Shown: positions 1 to 8,963, counted from the first letter of the stretch. The stretch is 64,000 nt of DNA from Hyphomonas sp. CY54-11-8 (GCF_000682735.1 NZ_AWFD01000012.1:186001-250000); one strand, 5' to 3'. The notes: a model not told the origin generated them from the sequence alone. Numbers and translations: made by a program.

Positions 1-663
1 GCCGAGGCGCGCCAGAGAGATGCGGAAGCGCTGGTTACCGATCCGGTTGTCATCGGGGTAGACGTTGCGCGTTTCGGGGATGACCAGAGCGTGATTGCGT
101 TGAGACAGGGACGTGATGGCAAGTCAAGACCGTGGAAGCGGTTCCGGGGCATCGACACAATGACGCTCGCTTCGGAGGTGCACGCACAAGCGTGGCAATA
201 CCGTGCTGATGCCATCTTCGTGGATGGCGGCGGCATGGGTGCTGGTGTTGTAGACCGGCTTGAACAGTTGAACCTTCCGCCCGGCTGCCAGCTGTTTGAG
301 GTGAACTTCGGCGGCTCTGCGATGACCAGCGGCAGGATACAGGATGCAGGCGCCAAGTGCGCGAACAAGAGCACGCAGATGTGGTGGGACATGGGCCAGT
401 GGTGCCAACGCGGTGCGCTCCCGGACGAACAGGAAATCGAGGACGACCTTTGCGGGCGTGAATACGGATACAACGCCGCGAACGAGATCCAGGTTGAGAA
501 GAAATCTGACATGAAGAAGCGCGGCCTTGCATCACCAGACAATGGCGATGCCCTCGCGCTGACCTTCGCCCTGCCGGTGGCGCCGAAAGCCATGCAGGCA
601 CAGCAGTATGAAATCAGCAACATGCGCTCGGATGAGAGCCGCAACGAAGCGACGGGGTATTGA
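1..663 (+). CDS. Phage terminase large subunit, C-terminal part (5' truncated by window)
   Basis: The reading frame is open from base 1, so the start and the N-terminal ATPase lie outside. The visible 220 residues match the RNase H-like nuclease domain of large terminases. The strand VVIGVDVARFGDDQSVI carries the first catalytic aspartate, a second acidic strand follows (AIFVDGGGMGAGVVDRL), and a late GDALALTFALP segment supplies the last metal-binding aspartate. The protein translocates DNA into the prohead through the portal and cuts it. Its TGA overlaps the portal ATG, so the two are probably translationally coupled. Confidence 0.9.
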   Translation, partial: AEARQRDAEALVTDPVVIGVDVARFGDDQSVIALRQGRDGKSRPWKRFRGIDTMTLASEVHAQAWQYRADAIFVDGGGMGAGVVDRLEQLNLPPGCQLFEVNFGGSAMTSGRIQDAGAKCANKSTQMWWDMGQWCQRGALPDEQEIEDDLCGREYGYNAANEIQVEKKSDMKKRGLASPDNGDALALTFALPVAPKAMQAQQYEISNMRSDESRNEATGY

Positions 664-2879
664 TGGAAGACGAAGACCTCCTCGACCTTGAGCCGGGCCT
701 GCAGGACTCGCCCGCTGACATGGCAGAAGATGCCATGGAAGGGGAGTATGCGTCTGAAGAGGACGAAGCGCAGGAGCAGAACCTGCTGATCGAGGACGTC
801 GCCGGACAGGGCATGGACCTTGCCTTTGCGCTTGAAGACTCGAAGCTGGACCGTATTGCCCAGCGCTGCCTTGAAGCCTACCGCCGCGACCGTGAGGAGC
901 GTGAGGATTGGGAGCAGGGCTTTGACAAGATCATGGCTCTGGTCAAGGCAAAGCGGACGGCGAAGTCATTCCCATGGCCGGGCGCTGCAAACGTCAAGTA
1001 TCCGCTGATCTCGAAGGCTGCCCTGAAGTTCGGTGCCCGCGCTTATCCGGCCATTGTGAACGGCACAGATGTGGTGAAGCCCGCAACGGTTGGTGAAGAC
1101 CCGGACGGAGAGAAGCGCAAGCGCGGTGACCGTGTGGCAACCCACATGAACTACCAGCTGCTGATCGACATGCCGGAATGGGACATCGACACCGACCGGC
1201 TGTGCCATACGCTGCCATTGCAGGGCACCATGTTCCGGCAGGTCATCTGGGATGCGGAATACACGCGCCCGCTGACCACGCTGATTTCAGGCAAGGACCT
1301 GGTTGTCACGCAGGCCGCAAAAGACCTTGAGACGGTCCCGCACTTCGCCAAGGAATTCCCGCTGTTCGTGCACCAGATTCAGGAGCGCATGAAGTCCGGC
1401 CAGTATCGTCAGGTCGATCTTGGCATGGACGATCCGGAGGACAGTGACGAGGCGGGAAAGCAGGAAATGCTTGAATGCCATTGCCGCTACGATCTTGATG
1501 AAGACGGTTATGCCGAGCCGTGGATTGCGGTCATCCACAAGGAAAGCGAAAAGCTGCTGAGCCTGAAGGCCGGGTTCTGGCCACGAGGTGTTAAGCGCAA
1601 CGAGAAGGGCGAAGTCCAGTCGGTCAAGCGCCATGTGGAGTTCGTGAAATACGGGTTCATTCCGGACCCTGAAGGCCAGTTCTACGATATCGGCTACGGC
1701 CAGCTGCTGCTTGAAGACAGCGAGATCATCAACACGGTCCTGAACCAACTGATGGATGCTGCGACAGACCAGAACCTTGGTGGCGGGTTCATCGGGCAGG
1801 GCGTCTCGCTGAAGGGCGGAAACCTCGAATTCCGGCGCGGCGAGTGGAAGTTTGTCAACGTGGCCGGTGACCAGCTGCGCAACAACATTGTTCCGAGGCC
1901 TACGAGCCAGCCCAGCCCGGTCCTGTTCAATTTGCTGACCATGCTTGTGGAAGCGGCCTCCGACCTCGCCTCCGACAGCGACATCATGAGCGGCAATGTG
2001 CCGGCCAACACGCCTGCCACGACCGTTCTGGCCTCCATTGAAGAAGCGCAGAAGGTCTTCAACTCGATCTACAAGCGGATCTACCGGTCGCTCTCTGAAG
2101 AGTTCTACCTGATCGCCCAGCTGAATGCGGCTTACCTCCCGCCAGAGGAATACCAGAAGGTCCTGGATACACCGGTGGGCCAGCCTGACCAGATGCAGCC
2201 CGGTATGATGCCCGGCCAAATGCCTGGAATGCCGATGCCGCAGATGGGGCCTGACCCGTCCGTGGATTATTCCGAGCAGGACCGTGACATTGTTCCGGTG
2301 GCTGACCCGTCCATGACGACGAGCGCGCAGAAGATGATGCGGGCGCAGTTCCTGCTCCAGATCGGCGGCGGCAACCCGATGTTTGACCAGCGGGAGATCA
2401 TGCGCCGGGCGCTGGTGGCGGCCTCGATTGATGACATTCAGTCGCTAATGCCTGATCCGGGGCCGGAACAAGCGGCCCAGCAACAGCAACAGCAGCAAAT
2501 GGCGCTCCGTGCGGCCATGGCTGAAATCCTCGGCAACGAGGCGAGCGCTACCGACGACATGATGAGCGCCCGCCTGAAATTTATCGAAGGCAATGTGAAG
2601 GCGCAGGAAGCAATTCTTGAGGCAGCCGCCATGCGCATGAGCCTTATGAACATGATGGGAGTCATGAATGGCGCTTACGGACCGGCAATGGGAGGAATGG
2701 GCGGAATGGCTTACCCAGCCCAAAACGGTGGAATTCCTGGACCTGCTCCGGGGCCGGGCTTCGGAAATGGAAGCGGAATGGAAGGAGGCGGTATGGCAGG
2801 GCCTCAAGCCGGATTCGGGCAACCTTCCAACGCTCCGCCCAATGGCGCTGGCCTACCAGCAGATAGCCTCCCTGTCTGA
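663..2879 (+). CDS. Phage portal protein (podovirus type)
   Basis: This 738-residue protein is probably the dodecameric DNA entry channel at the capsid vertex. Its length, its place right after terminase and its internal sequence fit portals of the P22-like group. The N-terminus is very acidic, a central core follows, and the C-terminus is a flexible tail rich in Gln, Met, Gly and Pro, including a run of seven Gln near residues 605 to 611. An upstream in-frame TTG exists at 660, but the ATG at 663, overlapping the terminase stop, is the natural start. The last 211 nt also encode the N-terminal half of the next gene in another frame, which may explain the low-complexity tail. Confidence 0.88.
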   Translation: MEDEDLLDLEPGLQDSPADMAEDAMEGEYASEEDEAQEQNLLIEDVAGQGMDLAFALEDSKLDRIAQRCLEAYRRDREEREDWEQGFDKIMALVKAKRTAKSFPWPGAANVKYPLISKAALKFGARAYPAIVNGTDVVKPATVGEDPDGEKRKRGDRVATHMNYQLLIDMPEWDIDTDRLCHTLPLQGTMFRQVIWDAEYTRPLTTLISGKDLVVTQAAKDLETVPHFAKEFPLFVHQIQERMKSGQYRQVDLGMDDPEDSDEAGKQEMLECHCRYDLDEDGYAEPWIAVIHKESEKLLSLKAGFWPRGVKRNEKGEVQSVKRHVEFVKYGFIPDPEGQFYDIGYGQLLLEDSEIINTVLNQLMDAATDQNLGGGFIGQGVSLKGGNLEFRRGEWKFVNVAGDQLRNNIVPRPTSQPSPVLFNLLTMLVEAASDLASDSDIMSGNVPANTPATTVLASIEEAQKVFNSIYKRIYRSLSEEFYLIAQLNAAYLPPEEYQKVLDTPVGQPDQMQPGMMPGQMPGMPMPQMGPDPSVDYSEQDRDIVPVADPSMTTSAQKMMRAQFLLQIGGGNPMFDQREIMRRALVAASIDDIQSLMPDPGPEQAAQQQQQQQMALRAAMAEILGNEASATDDMMSARLKFIEGNVKAQEAILEAAAMRMSLMNMMGVMNGAYGPAMGGMGGMAYPAQNGGIPGPAPGPGFGNGSGMEGGGMAGPQAGFGQPSNAPPNGAGLPADSLPV

Positions 2880-2967
2880 CACAGACGAGGCGCGCGAAAT
2901 CATCAACGAACTGCAAAAGCAAGAGGAGCTTGAAAATGCAGAACACGAGCGGGATCAGCCCGACTGA
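2668..2967 (+). CDS. Small acidic phage protein overprinted on the portal gene end
   Basis: This 99-residue protein has a balanced, globular-looking composition (many Trp, Glu and Leu). It shares 211 nt with the portal gene in a different frame. A GGGAG ribosome-binding site sits about 6 nt before the ATG, and the protein continues about 88 nt past the portal stop, ending inside the start region of the GroES-like gene. In the overlap this frame reads like a normal folded protein, while the portal frame is low-complexity Gly/Pro/Met, which argues that both are real. The function is not recognised. Its position suggests a virion assembly or head protein. Confidence 0.72.
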   Translation: MALTDRQWEEWAEWLTQPKTVEFLDLLRGRASEMEAEWKEAVWQGLKPDSGNLPTLRPMALAYQQIASLSDTDEAREIINELQKQEELENAEHERDQPD

Positions 2968-3322
2968 GTACAACGTCCTTGTGCATCGTCACGAGGTCGA
3001 GACAACGACGAAGGGCGGGATCGTGCTGGCAGACACGACTCTCGACCGCAAGCAGGCGATGGCGACGAAAGGCACGCTGATTGATGTATCCCCGCTGGCC
3101 TTCACCTACGAACGCTGGCCGGAAGGCACCCGCAAGCCACAGATCGGTGACACGGTAGTCATCACAAAGGCCGCTGGCGTCGATGTGGAAGGCGAAGACG
3201 GCAAGACCTACCGCCTGCTGAAAGACAAGGACATCGCTGCGGTGATCCTACCTGCGCACAACACGATTGCGGGTCTTGAGGCAGACATTGCTGAAGCGAA
3301 TGCGGAGGTGAGCCATGTCTGA
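2936..3322 (+). CDS. GroES-like co-chaperonin (Cpn10 family), phage-encoded
   Basis: This 128-residue protein has the Cpn10 plan. It starts with a strand NVLVHRHEVE followed by a mobile-loop-like TTTKGGIVLAD, then a region around KGTLIDVSP, GDTVVITKAAGVDVEGEDGKTYRLLKDKDIAAVI. By family knowledge it should cap a GroEL-type ring and help coat protein fold, as gp31 does in phage T4. The ATG at 2936 is preceded by GAGGAG at a 7-nt spacing; the in-frame TTG at 2930 is too close to that site. It sits between the portal region and the scaffold gene, consistent with a head assembly role. The last 25 residues are an extension without Cpn10 features. Confidence 0.8.
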   Translation: MQNTSGISPTEYNVLVHRHEVETTTKGGIVLADTTLDRKQAMATKGTLIDVSPLAFTYERWPEGTRKPQIGDTVVITKAAGVDVEGEDGKTYRLLKDKDIAAVILPAHNTIAGLEADIAEANAEVSHV

Positions 3323-4223
3323 TACACTCGCCCCTGACGTTTCCGCTGAAGAACTGGCAGCAATGGCTGAGCTGGACGCCGCAATTGATGGCGGACGGAT
3401 TGAAGAACCTGCAGCCACGCCAAAGCCTGAAGCGAAGGAGCCTGCGCCTGCTGCCGAACCAGAGCCAGAACGCGATTACGAGGCCGAAGCCAAGGCAGAC
3501 GGCTGGACCACGCTGGAAGAATGGGTTGCTGCGGGCAAAGACCCGGAAAAGCACCGTGATGCCAAGACGTTCGTGGAGCTGGCAGACAATGATCCTGCGG
3601 TGTTACGCAAGAAGTACACCGAAGAGGTCAAGAAGAACGAGGAATTCCAGCGCAAAATCTCGGCAGCAACGCAAGCCCAGATCGAACGGGCCAAGCAGGA
3701 AGCCGACGCGCAATACAAGCAGCAGATCAAGGCGCTCGAAAAAGAGCGCGATGAGATGATCGAGCAGTACGCGGGTGATCCGGCCTCAATCCGTCAGATC
3801 AACCAGAATTTCGAGGCCGCCCGCGAGAGCGTCCCACAGCCAACGCCTGAAGAGTCGCTGAACTGGATGGCGCAGCACCCGGAATTCCAGACTGACGCCG
3901 TGTTCAAGGCCGCAGCCGTCCAGATCTGCGAAAAGCACAAGGACAAGCCGTTTGCTGAGCAGCTGGCGGAAGCTGACAAGGAGCTGGCTCGCAGGTTCCC
4001 GGAATATTACGGGACGCCCGAACCGAAATCTGACCCAAAACCCGCAAATGGCGCGCCTCCGGCCAACAGCCGATCAATTGACGGCGCCAGGACTATCCAG
4101 ACCCGCGATGTAAAGAGCTTTGACACGCTGCCAGCCGAGGCGAAGGCAATGTTCAAGACGCTCGAAGCGGATGGGATCAAGATCAAGAAAGAAGACTTCG
4201 CAAAGGATTTCTACAATGGCTGA
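3315..4223 (+). CDS. Putative phage scaffolding protein
   Basis: This is a 302-residue, strongly charged protein. It has an acidic Ala/Pro/Glu-rich N-terminus and a long predicted coiled coil at about residues 95 to 160. The basic C-terminal end is rich in Lys (GIKIKKEDFAKDF), a feature of scaffolds that bind the coat through a basic tail. It lies between portal and coat genes, where P22 has its scaffold. It starts 8 nt inside the GroES-like gene behind GGAGGTG and ends 8 nt inside the next gene. The assignment rests on position and composition, not on a recognised sequence motif. Confidence 0.65.
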   Translation: MSDTLAPDVSAEELAAMAELDAAIDGGRIEEPAATPKPEAKEPAPAAEPEPERDYEAEAKADGWTTLEEWVAAGKDPEKHRDAKTFVELADNDPAVLRKKYTEEVKKNEEFQRKISAATQAQIERAKQEADAQYKQQIKALEKERDEMIEQYAGDPASIRQINQNFEAARESVPQPTPEESLNWMAQHPEFQTDAVFKAAAVQICEKHKDKPFAEQLAEADKELARRFPEYYGTPEPKSDPKPANGAPPANSRSIDGARTIQTRDVKSFDTLPAEAKAMFKTLEADGIKIKKEDFAKDFYNG

Positions 4224-4863
4224 TGACGTGACCGAAGAAGCCGTGAAGCCGCGCAAGGCGCCCGCAACGATCATGAAGGAAAAGATTGAAGCGCTGGAGG
4301 CCGAGAATGCGCGCCTGAAGGCGTTGGCGGAGTCTCCGGTAGTGGAAGCCCCAAAAGCGGCCGAAGCGCCTGCACCGGCCCGCTCACGCGAAAACACGGA
4401 AAAGCGCGCCCGCCGCGCCCGTGGAAAGAACGATCTGTCTCACCAGATGAAACTCGGGGTCTCGTTCGACCTCGACCCGAATTACGAGTACCGCTGGATC
4501 AATGGCGGGCTCGATGACCAGCGGTTCCATGACAAGACGCAGACTGACAAGCAGGGTGCGGACTGGTCACCATTGACGAGCAATGGCGAGGAACCGTCTG
4601 ACTCCACCGGGACCGTGCTGCGCAGAGCAGTCGGAACCAACCAGGCAGGACAGGTTGAATATTCCTATCTGTGCCGCAAGCCGAAGGATCTTTACGAGGA
4701 AGATCACGGCGCAATCCAGGCCCTGAACGACAAGCGTATGCAGGCCATTTTCGAAGGCAGGGGCCAAGCCCTTGGCGAAGCAGCGACCCCGGACGACGAC
4801 AAACTCGGATACGAGCAGCGTACCGAGATGACCGGAGTGGGGCGCAAGGCCATCAAACTCTAA
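4216..4863 (+). CDS. Phage head-region protein of unknown function
   Basis: This 215-residue protein has no recognised family. A short coiled coil (residues 18 to 42) leads into an Ala/Pro/Arg linker and then a basic RRARGKND patch. The C-terminal half is Asp/Tyr/Trp-rich with a distinct segment near SFDLDPNYEYRWINGG. The ATG overlaps the scaffold stop by 8 nt and has AAGGA upstream. A longer in-frame opening from 4120 lies inside the scaffold gene and has no ribosome-binding site. Its place between scaffold and decoration genes suggests a minor head or assembly protein. Confidence 0.7.
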   Translation: MADDVTEEAVKPRKAPATIMKEKIEALEAENARLKALAESPVVEAPKAAEAPAPARSRENTEKRARRARGKNDLSHQMKLGVSFDLDPNYEYRWINGGLDDQRFHDKTQTDKQGADWSPLTSNGEEPSDSTGTVLRRAVGTNQAGQVEYSYLCRKPKDLYEEDHGAIQALNDKRMQAIFEGRGQALGEAATPDDDKLGYEQRTEMTGVGRKAIKL

Positions 4864-4882
4864 CCAATAAAGGTACGCTACT

Positions 4883-5476
4883 ATGGCGAACACAGACGCA
4901 GCGTTTGGGCTCAAGCCCATCCGCTACCGCGACGGTGCGCCCTATAACGGGGCCGTTAAGCGGTACTACATTGGAACGGGCGACTCCAACAACCTCTTCA
5001 TCGGGGATGTTGTGGCTCTGTCCGGTTCCGGAGACAGCGCAACTGGTGTGCCCGGCATTGTCCGGCATACGGCAGGCGCTGGTTCATCGGCAGGCGACGG
5101 TCCTGTAGGTGTTGTCATGGGGTTTGAAAACCTCACATCCGACAACCTCTCCCGCACCTATCGTCCTGCTTCCACAGCCATGTTCGTGTTTGTTGCGGAC
5201 AGCCCGAACCTCGTGTTCATCGCACAGGAAGATTCCGACACCAGCACGCTGGATCAGGATGACATCGGACTGAATGCCAACATCGTTATCGGCACCGGCA
5301 GCACCACAACGGGTGTCTCTGCGGTCGAGATCGACTCGAACACGGCAGCAACCACAGCAACGCTGGACCTTCGCATTCTCGGGCTGCACCGCCGCCCGGA
5401 TAACGAAATCGGCACGAATGCCATCTGGGAGGTGATGTTGAACAACCACCCATGGCTGAGCCTTGAAGGGGAATAA
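4883..5476 (+). CDS. Putative capsid decoration / head structural protein
   Basis: This 197-residue protein opens with MANTDAAFGLKPIRY, a start typical of small structural proteins encoded just before phage coat genes. It is rich in Gly, Thr, Ser and beta-type strands, with few charges and no membrane segment. It lies 3 nt before the major capsid gene, so it is probably made in similar amounts and binds the capsid surface. The role is inferred from location and family resemblance. A minor coat or head-stabilising protein is the main alternative. Confidence 0.7.
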   Translation: MANTDAAFGLKPIRYRDGAPYNGAVKRYYIGTGDSNNLFIGDVVALSGSGDSATGVPGIVRHTAGAGSSAGDGPVGVVMGFENLTSDNLSRTYRPASTAMFVFVADSPNLVFIAQEDSDTSTLDQDDIGLNANIVIGTGSTTTGVSAVEIDSNTAATTATLDLRILGLHRRPDNEIGTNAIWEVMLNNHPWLSLEGE

Positions 5477-5479
5477 CCA

Positions 5480-6391
5480 ATGACTGAGAACAGAGGAACA
5501 CTCCCCAAGAGTCTATGGCCGGGCGTCAAAGCCTGGTGGGGTGCTGACTACAAGCAGTATCCCGAAGTCTGTCGTCAGATCTTCGACGTTCAAAACTCCA
5601 AAATGGCGTTTGAAGAAGACGTGCAGATCACCAGCATGTCGGCAGCCCCGGTGAAGGATGAGGGCGGCTCCCGCACCTACAACAACATCGGTCAGGGCTA
5701 CACCACGCGCTACACGCACATTGCGTATGCGAATGGTTACCAGATCACGCGGGAACAGTTCGCGGACAACCAGTACGTCAAGGTTGCCCGTGCACGTACC
5801 CGCGCGCTCTCGAAAAGCCACCGCGTGACCAAGGAAACGGTTTCGGCAAACGTTCTTAACCGGGCGTTCACGTCCGGCTATGAGGGCGCTGATGGCGTAA
5901 CCTTCCTGTCTACGGCTCACCCGGAAAAGGTCGGCACGTTCTCCAACCGCCTCGCTGTTGCAGCGGACCTGTCGGAGTCCTCGCTGGAAGACCTGATCAT
6001 CCTGATCATGACGGCGACCGACAGCGTAGGCGATCCGGTTCAGCTGGAAGCCAAAAAGCTGATTGTTCCGCCGCAGCTCATTTTCACGGCAACGCGCATC
6101 CTGAAGTCCACGCTGCAAAGCGGCACGGCCAACAATGATGTGAACGCCATGAAAGAGATGGGACTGCTTCAGAATGATCCGGTCAAGTGGAACTACCTGA
6201 CCGATCCGGACGCATGGTTTGTGCAGACGGATGCTCCAGAAGGCATGAAGCTGTACCAGCGTGAAGCCCGCGAGATCAAGAAAGGCCAGACCGATGACGA
6301 CACGGACAACCTCAAGGTCAAGTCCTATGAGCGTTTCTCGGTTGGCTATACCGATCCACGGTCGCTGTACGGGTCTCCCGGAGCAGGCTGA
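5480..6391 (+). CDS. Major capsid protein
   Basis: This is a 303-residue HK97-fold type coat protein resembling the Mu gpT-like and podoviral major head subunit families. Supporting stretches are an extended N-arm, the E-loop-like region around GGSRTYNNIGQGYTTRYTH, and a helical spine segment NQYVKVARARTRAL. There is also a late P-domain-like part with LIVPPQLIFTATRIL, a pattern common in such coats. It follows the decoration gene and precedes the connector genes. No maturation protease is seen in the window, consistent with P22-like capsids, which do not cleave their coat. Confidence 0.85.
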   Translation: MTENRGTLPKSLWPGVKAWWGADYKQYPEVCRQIFDVQNSKMAFEEDVQITSMSAAPVKDEGGSRTYNNIGQGYTTRYTHIAYANGYQITREQFADNQYVKVARARTRALSKSHRVTKETVSANVLNRAFTSGYEGADGVTFLSTAHPEKVGTFSNRLAVAADLSESSLEDLIILIMTATDSVGDPVQLEAKKLIVPPQLIFTATRILKSTLQSGTANNDVNAMKEMGLLQNDPVKWNYLTDPDAWFVQTDAPEGMKLYQREAREIKKGQTDDDTDNLKVKSYERFSVGYTDPRSLYGSPGAG

Positions 6392-6642
6392 TGAGTGACG
6401 AGGCGGACTGGGTATACGGCTACTGCCAGCGCACGGGGTTCAAGGTGAAAGCCTCTGACCTCGTGGAAGAATGGACAGGGCTACTGGTCCGCCCGCAATC
6501 ACTTGATCCAAAGCATCCATTGCTTGATTTTCCGGCCCCGCGTGGTGAGGAGCTGCGCGCCAATCCCACGGGGCCGGAACAATTTACCGATGAAGGGGAT
6601 AGCGACATCCCCACCATCTCCGAATTAGGGGCCAATAACTGA
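6391..6642 (+). CDS. Small conserved phage protein
   Basis: This 83-residue protein has the pattern GFKVKASDLVEEWTGLLV followed by DPKHPLLDFP. The pattern resembles a short phage protein often found after coat genes that describes a KASDL, W-x-GL and HP motif. It has one cysteine only, so no zinc site is apparent. Start and stop overlap the neighbouring genes (TGATG and ATG junctions), placing it in the translationally coupled head-completion set. Function unknown. Confidence 0.68.
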   Translation: MSDEADWVYGYCQRTGFKVKASDLVEEWTGLLVRPQSLDPKHPLLDFPAPRGEELRANPTGPEQFTDEGDSDIPTISELGANN

Positions 6643-7328
6643 TGGCGCTTTCCGGTACACGGGACGATAGCTACACGGTGGCTAACCTGCTTGATGAGGT
6701 GTTCACGCATCTCCAGGTCAAGCGGGGCGGCAATCCCATTTCTTCCGTGCAGGCAGCCAATGGCATTGCGGCGCTGAAGGGGATGCTGCGTACATGGTCC
6801 GTGAAGGGCATCCGGCTGCACCTCTGGCAGGACCAGACGGTGACGCCGGTAAATGGCACATCGAGTTATGCCCTGACGATCCGGGCGCTGGAGGTTGCGC
6901 AAGGTTGGCGCAGGACGGCCGGCAATGACACGCCTCTGCGGATGTATACCCGCGAGGAATATAACCGCCTGCCGAACAAGACGGCGAGCGGAAGCCCGTT
7001 CGTGGCATTCGTGGACATGGACAGGGCGGCGACGAATATTGTCACCTATCCGGTTCCCGACACGACAAGCGCGGCAAACGATGTGCTCTATTTCCCTTGC
7101 AAGGTTGCGCTCCAGGATGCGCTCACCACTGCACAGGACTTTGATTTGCCCCCGGAGTGGTCCGAAACGGTCATGTGGAACCTGACAAAGCGGCTTATCC
7201 CGCAATATCCGGGCCTCGATCCGCAGGCCCTGCAAATCATCTACGAGATGGCCCAGACAACCTATGACGACCTTGCGGGCCATGACCGCGAAGGGTCTGT
7301 CTTCATGCGGCCCGCACGCCACGGCTGA
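6642..7328 (+). CDS. P22 gp4-like head-to-tail adaptor
   Basis: This 228-residue protein begins with a helical segment around VANLLDEVFTHLQV and a Trp-rich turn (LRTWSVKGIRLHLWQDQ). It then shows the beta-region PVNGTSSYALTIRAL and a C-terminal helix starting PPEWSETVMWNLTKRL. This plan fits the gp4-type adaptor that binds below the portal and closes the DNA-filled head. Its position just upstream of a gp10-like gene, as in P22, supports this. Both ends overlap neighbours by one or two bases (TGATG). It does not visibly contain the muramidase activity reported for P22 gp4. Confidence 0.72.
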   Translation: MALSGTRDDSYTVANLLDEVFTHLQVKRGGNPISSVQAANGIAALKGMLRTWSVKGIRLHLWQDQTVTPVNGTSSYALTIRALEVAQGWRRTAGNDTPLRMYTREEYNRLPNKTASGSPFVAFVDMDRAATNIVTYPVPDTTSAANDVLYFPCKVALQDALTTAQDFDLPPEWSETVMWNLTKRLIPQYPGLDPQALQIIYEMAQTTYDDLAGHDREGSVFMRPARHG

Positions 7329-8770
7329 TGTCCGCTGCAGTTATCTCCTCAAGCCATTACGAGGCGGATTCCTACGGGGATGCGCGCAAATGGTGCATCA
7401 ATTATTATGCGGAGAAGAACCCGACCGACCCGCAACGGCCCATGCGTCTTGTGACAACGCCGGGTAGCGTGATTGTGGACAATGGGTCCGTGCTTGGCGG
7501 CATTCCGCGCGGGCTGTTCCAGGCGGACGGCTTTGCCTCGGGCAAGCTGGTGGTCCCGGACGGCACGACAATCCGTCTCTATGACCCGAACGTGGATGCA
7601 TGGACTTCTCTTTCCGGCCCCATAACGGGCTCAGATCGCGTCAAGGCAGCGTTTGGAGAAGTCGAGGCAGCGTTCCTTGCCAATGGCGCGCTGTTCGTCT
7701 CTGACGGCTCCTCCGTGGCGGCTGTGACGGATGCAGACTTCGCAACGCTCCTGTCTGACCATAGCCAGACGGCTTTCTCCAGTGTCGTGACTATCGGCCA
7801 GCGCATGGTGTTCACCTATGGCAGCCGGTTCGGATACTCGGCAGCGCTGGATTTCGACAATACGACGACGCTCAATTACTACACCGCTGAGAATGCGCCG
7901 GATGGCATTGTTGCGGCTGCGGTCCTCGGGGACATGCTCTGGATCTTCGGGACGCAGACGATTGAACCATGGGTGCAGACCGGGGACAATGACGACCCGT
8001 TCCGCCCATTGACGGCTCAAGTTGTGCGCCGGGGCTGCATGGCACGCGATACGATCCGCGTCCTCGACAACAGCCTGTTCTTCATTGCGGATGACCGCAC
8101 GGTAAGACGGCTTGATGGGCTGGTGCCAACGATCCTCAACGCAGACGATGCGTGGGTGACGCGCCATCTTGAAGGCGTGAGTGCGTCGGACGTGATCTGT
8201 TCCACGATGGAAACGGATGCGCACAGCTTTTACATCATCAACACGCCGACCGCCTGCATTGTCTATGACGTGGCAACCGGCCAGTGGCACAAGCGCGAAT
8301 CCTATGACGAAGACACATGGGAGTGGGCCTATATTGTCCGCAAGGATGCGACCTTCTACGCCGGGAGCAGGCTTTACAGCACGCTGGTGACGCTGAGCCG
8401 GTCCTATCGCTCCGACCGCATGGCGGATAGTTCCACGTTCGGGACGGAGATCGTGCGGAAGTTCAGTGCACACCTGCCTGTGATGAAAGGCGTTCCGCCA
8501 ATCCATTGTGTGCGCCTCGACACGCTAAGCGGCGTCGGCCTCAACAGCGGGCAGGGATCAAGCCCGGTCATCTCGCTGGAAGTCAGCGCTGATCGCGGCA
8601 ACACGTTTTATGACATGGGCGATGCAAGCCTTGGTGAGATCGGAGCGTACGACGCGCAGGTCTATTGGGATGGCTGCGGACGGATAGAGCCACAAATGGG
8701 TGTACTCCTGTTTTCCATGTCTGATCCGGTGGCTTCAGCTCCGGCGATGGTAGCGATCAACGAGCGCTGA
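7328..8770 (+). CDS. P22 gp10-like packaged-DNA stabilisation protein (tail hub)
   Basis: This is a 480-residue beta-propeller type protein. The order of motifs follows P22 gp10: an early VPDGTTIRLYD stretch and a middle segment YYTAENAPDGIVAAAVLGDMLWIFG, corresponding to the P22 gp10 'PDGIIGIGTWRDFIVCFGSSTIE' region. TIEPWVQTGD and VVRRGCMARDTI come next, and then IVYDVATGQWHKRES. In P22 this protein forms a hexameric ring below gp4 that seals the packaged DNA. It is the strongest single marker that this prophage uses a P22-type tail machine. Confidence 0.85.
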   Translation: MSAAVISSSHYEADSYGDARKWCINYYAEKNPTDPQRPMRLVTTPGSVIVDNGSVLGGIPRGLFQADGFASGKLVVPDGTTIRLYDPNVDAWTSLSGPITGSDRVKAAFGEVEAAFLANGALFVSDGSSVAAVTDADFATLLSDHSQTAFSSVVTIGQRMVFTYGSRFGYSAALDFDNTTTLNYYTAENAPDGIVAAAVLGDMLWIFGTQTIEPWVQTGDNDDPFRPLTAQVVRRGCMARDTIRVLDNSLFFIADDRTVRRLDGLVPTILNADDAWVTRHLEGVSASDVICSTMETDAHSFYIINTPTACIVYDVATGQWHKRESYDEDTWEWAYIVRKDATFYAGSRLYSTLVTLSRSYRSDRMADSSTFGTEIVRKFSAHLPVMKGVPPIHCVRLDTLSGVGLNSGQGSSPVISLEVSADRGNTFYDMGDASLGEIGAYDAQVYWDGCGRIEPQMGVLLFSMSDPVASAPAMVAINER

Positions 8771-8771
8771 G

Positions 8772-8963
8772 ATGACCAACGGACAGAGAGCAGGCGCCCG
8801 CAGGGGACTGCGTGGGCATGAGGCACGGGCGGTGGAGACCGAAACCGGCCTGCGTATCACGCTCGGCGCCAATTACCGGGATGTCGCCGTGTCCAGGGAG
8901 ATGACGGCGGACGAAATCGAAAAGGCGGTTCGTGTCGCCTGCATCCAGTTGACCAATGGCTGA
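8772..8963 (+). CDS. Small phage protein, tail region, unknown
   Basis: This 63-residue basic N-terminal, acidic C-terminal protein sits between the tail hub gene and the Ig-like gene and overlaps the latter by 8 nt. No family is recognised. The upstream ribosome-binding signal is weak, so translation probably depends on ribosomes finishing the hub gene, whose stop is one base away. The compact spacing and clean boundaries make it a plausible real gene. Confidence 0.6.
   Translation: MTNGQRAGARRGLRGHEARAVETETGLRITLGANYRDVAVSREMTADEIEKAVRVACIQLTNG

Noticed and set aside
2460-2500. CAG/CAA repeat as a simple-sequence element
   Set aside because: Short polyglutamine coding run in the portal tail, not an independent repeat feature.
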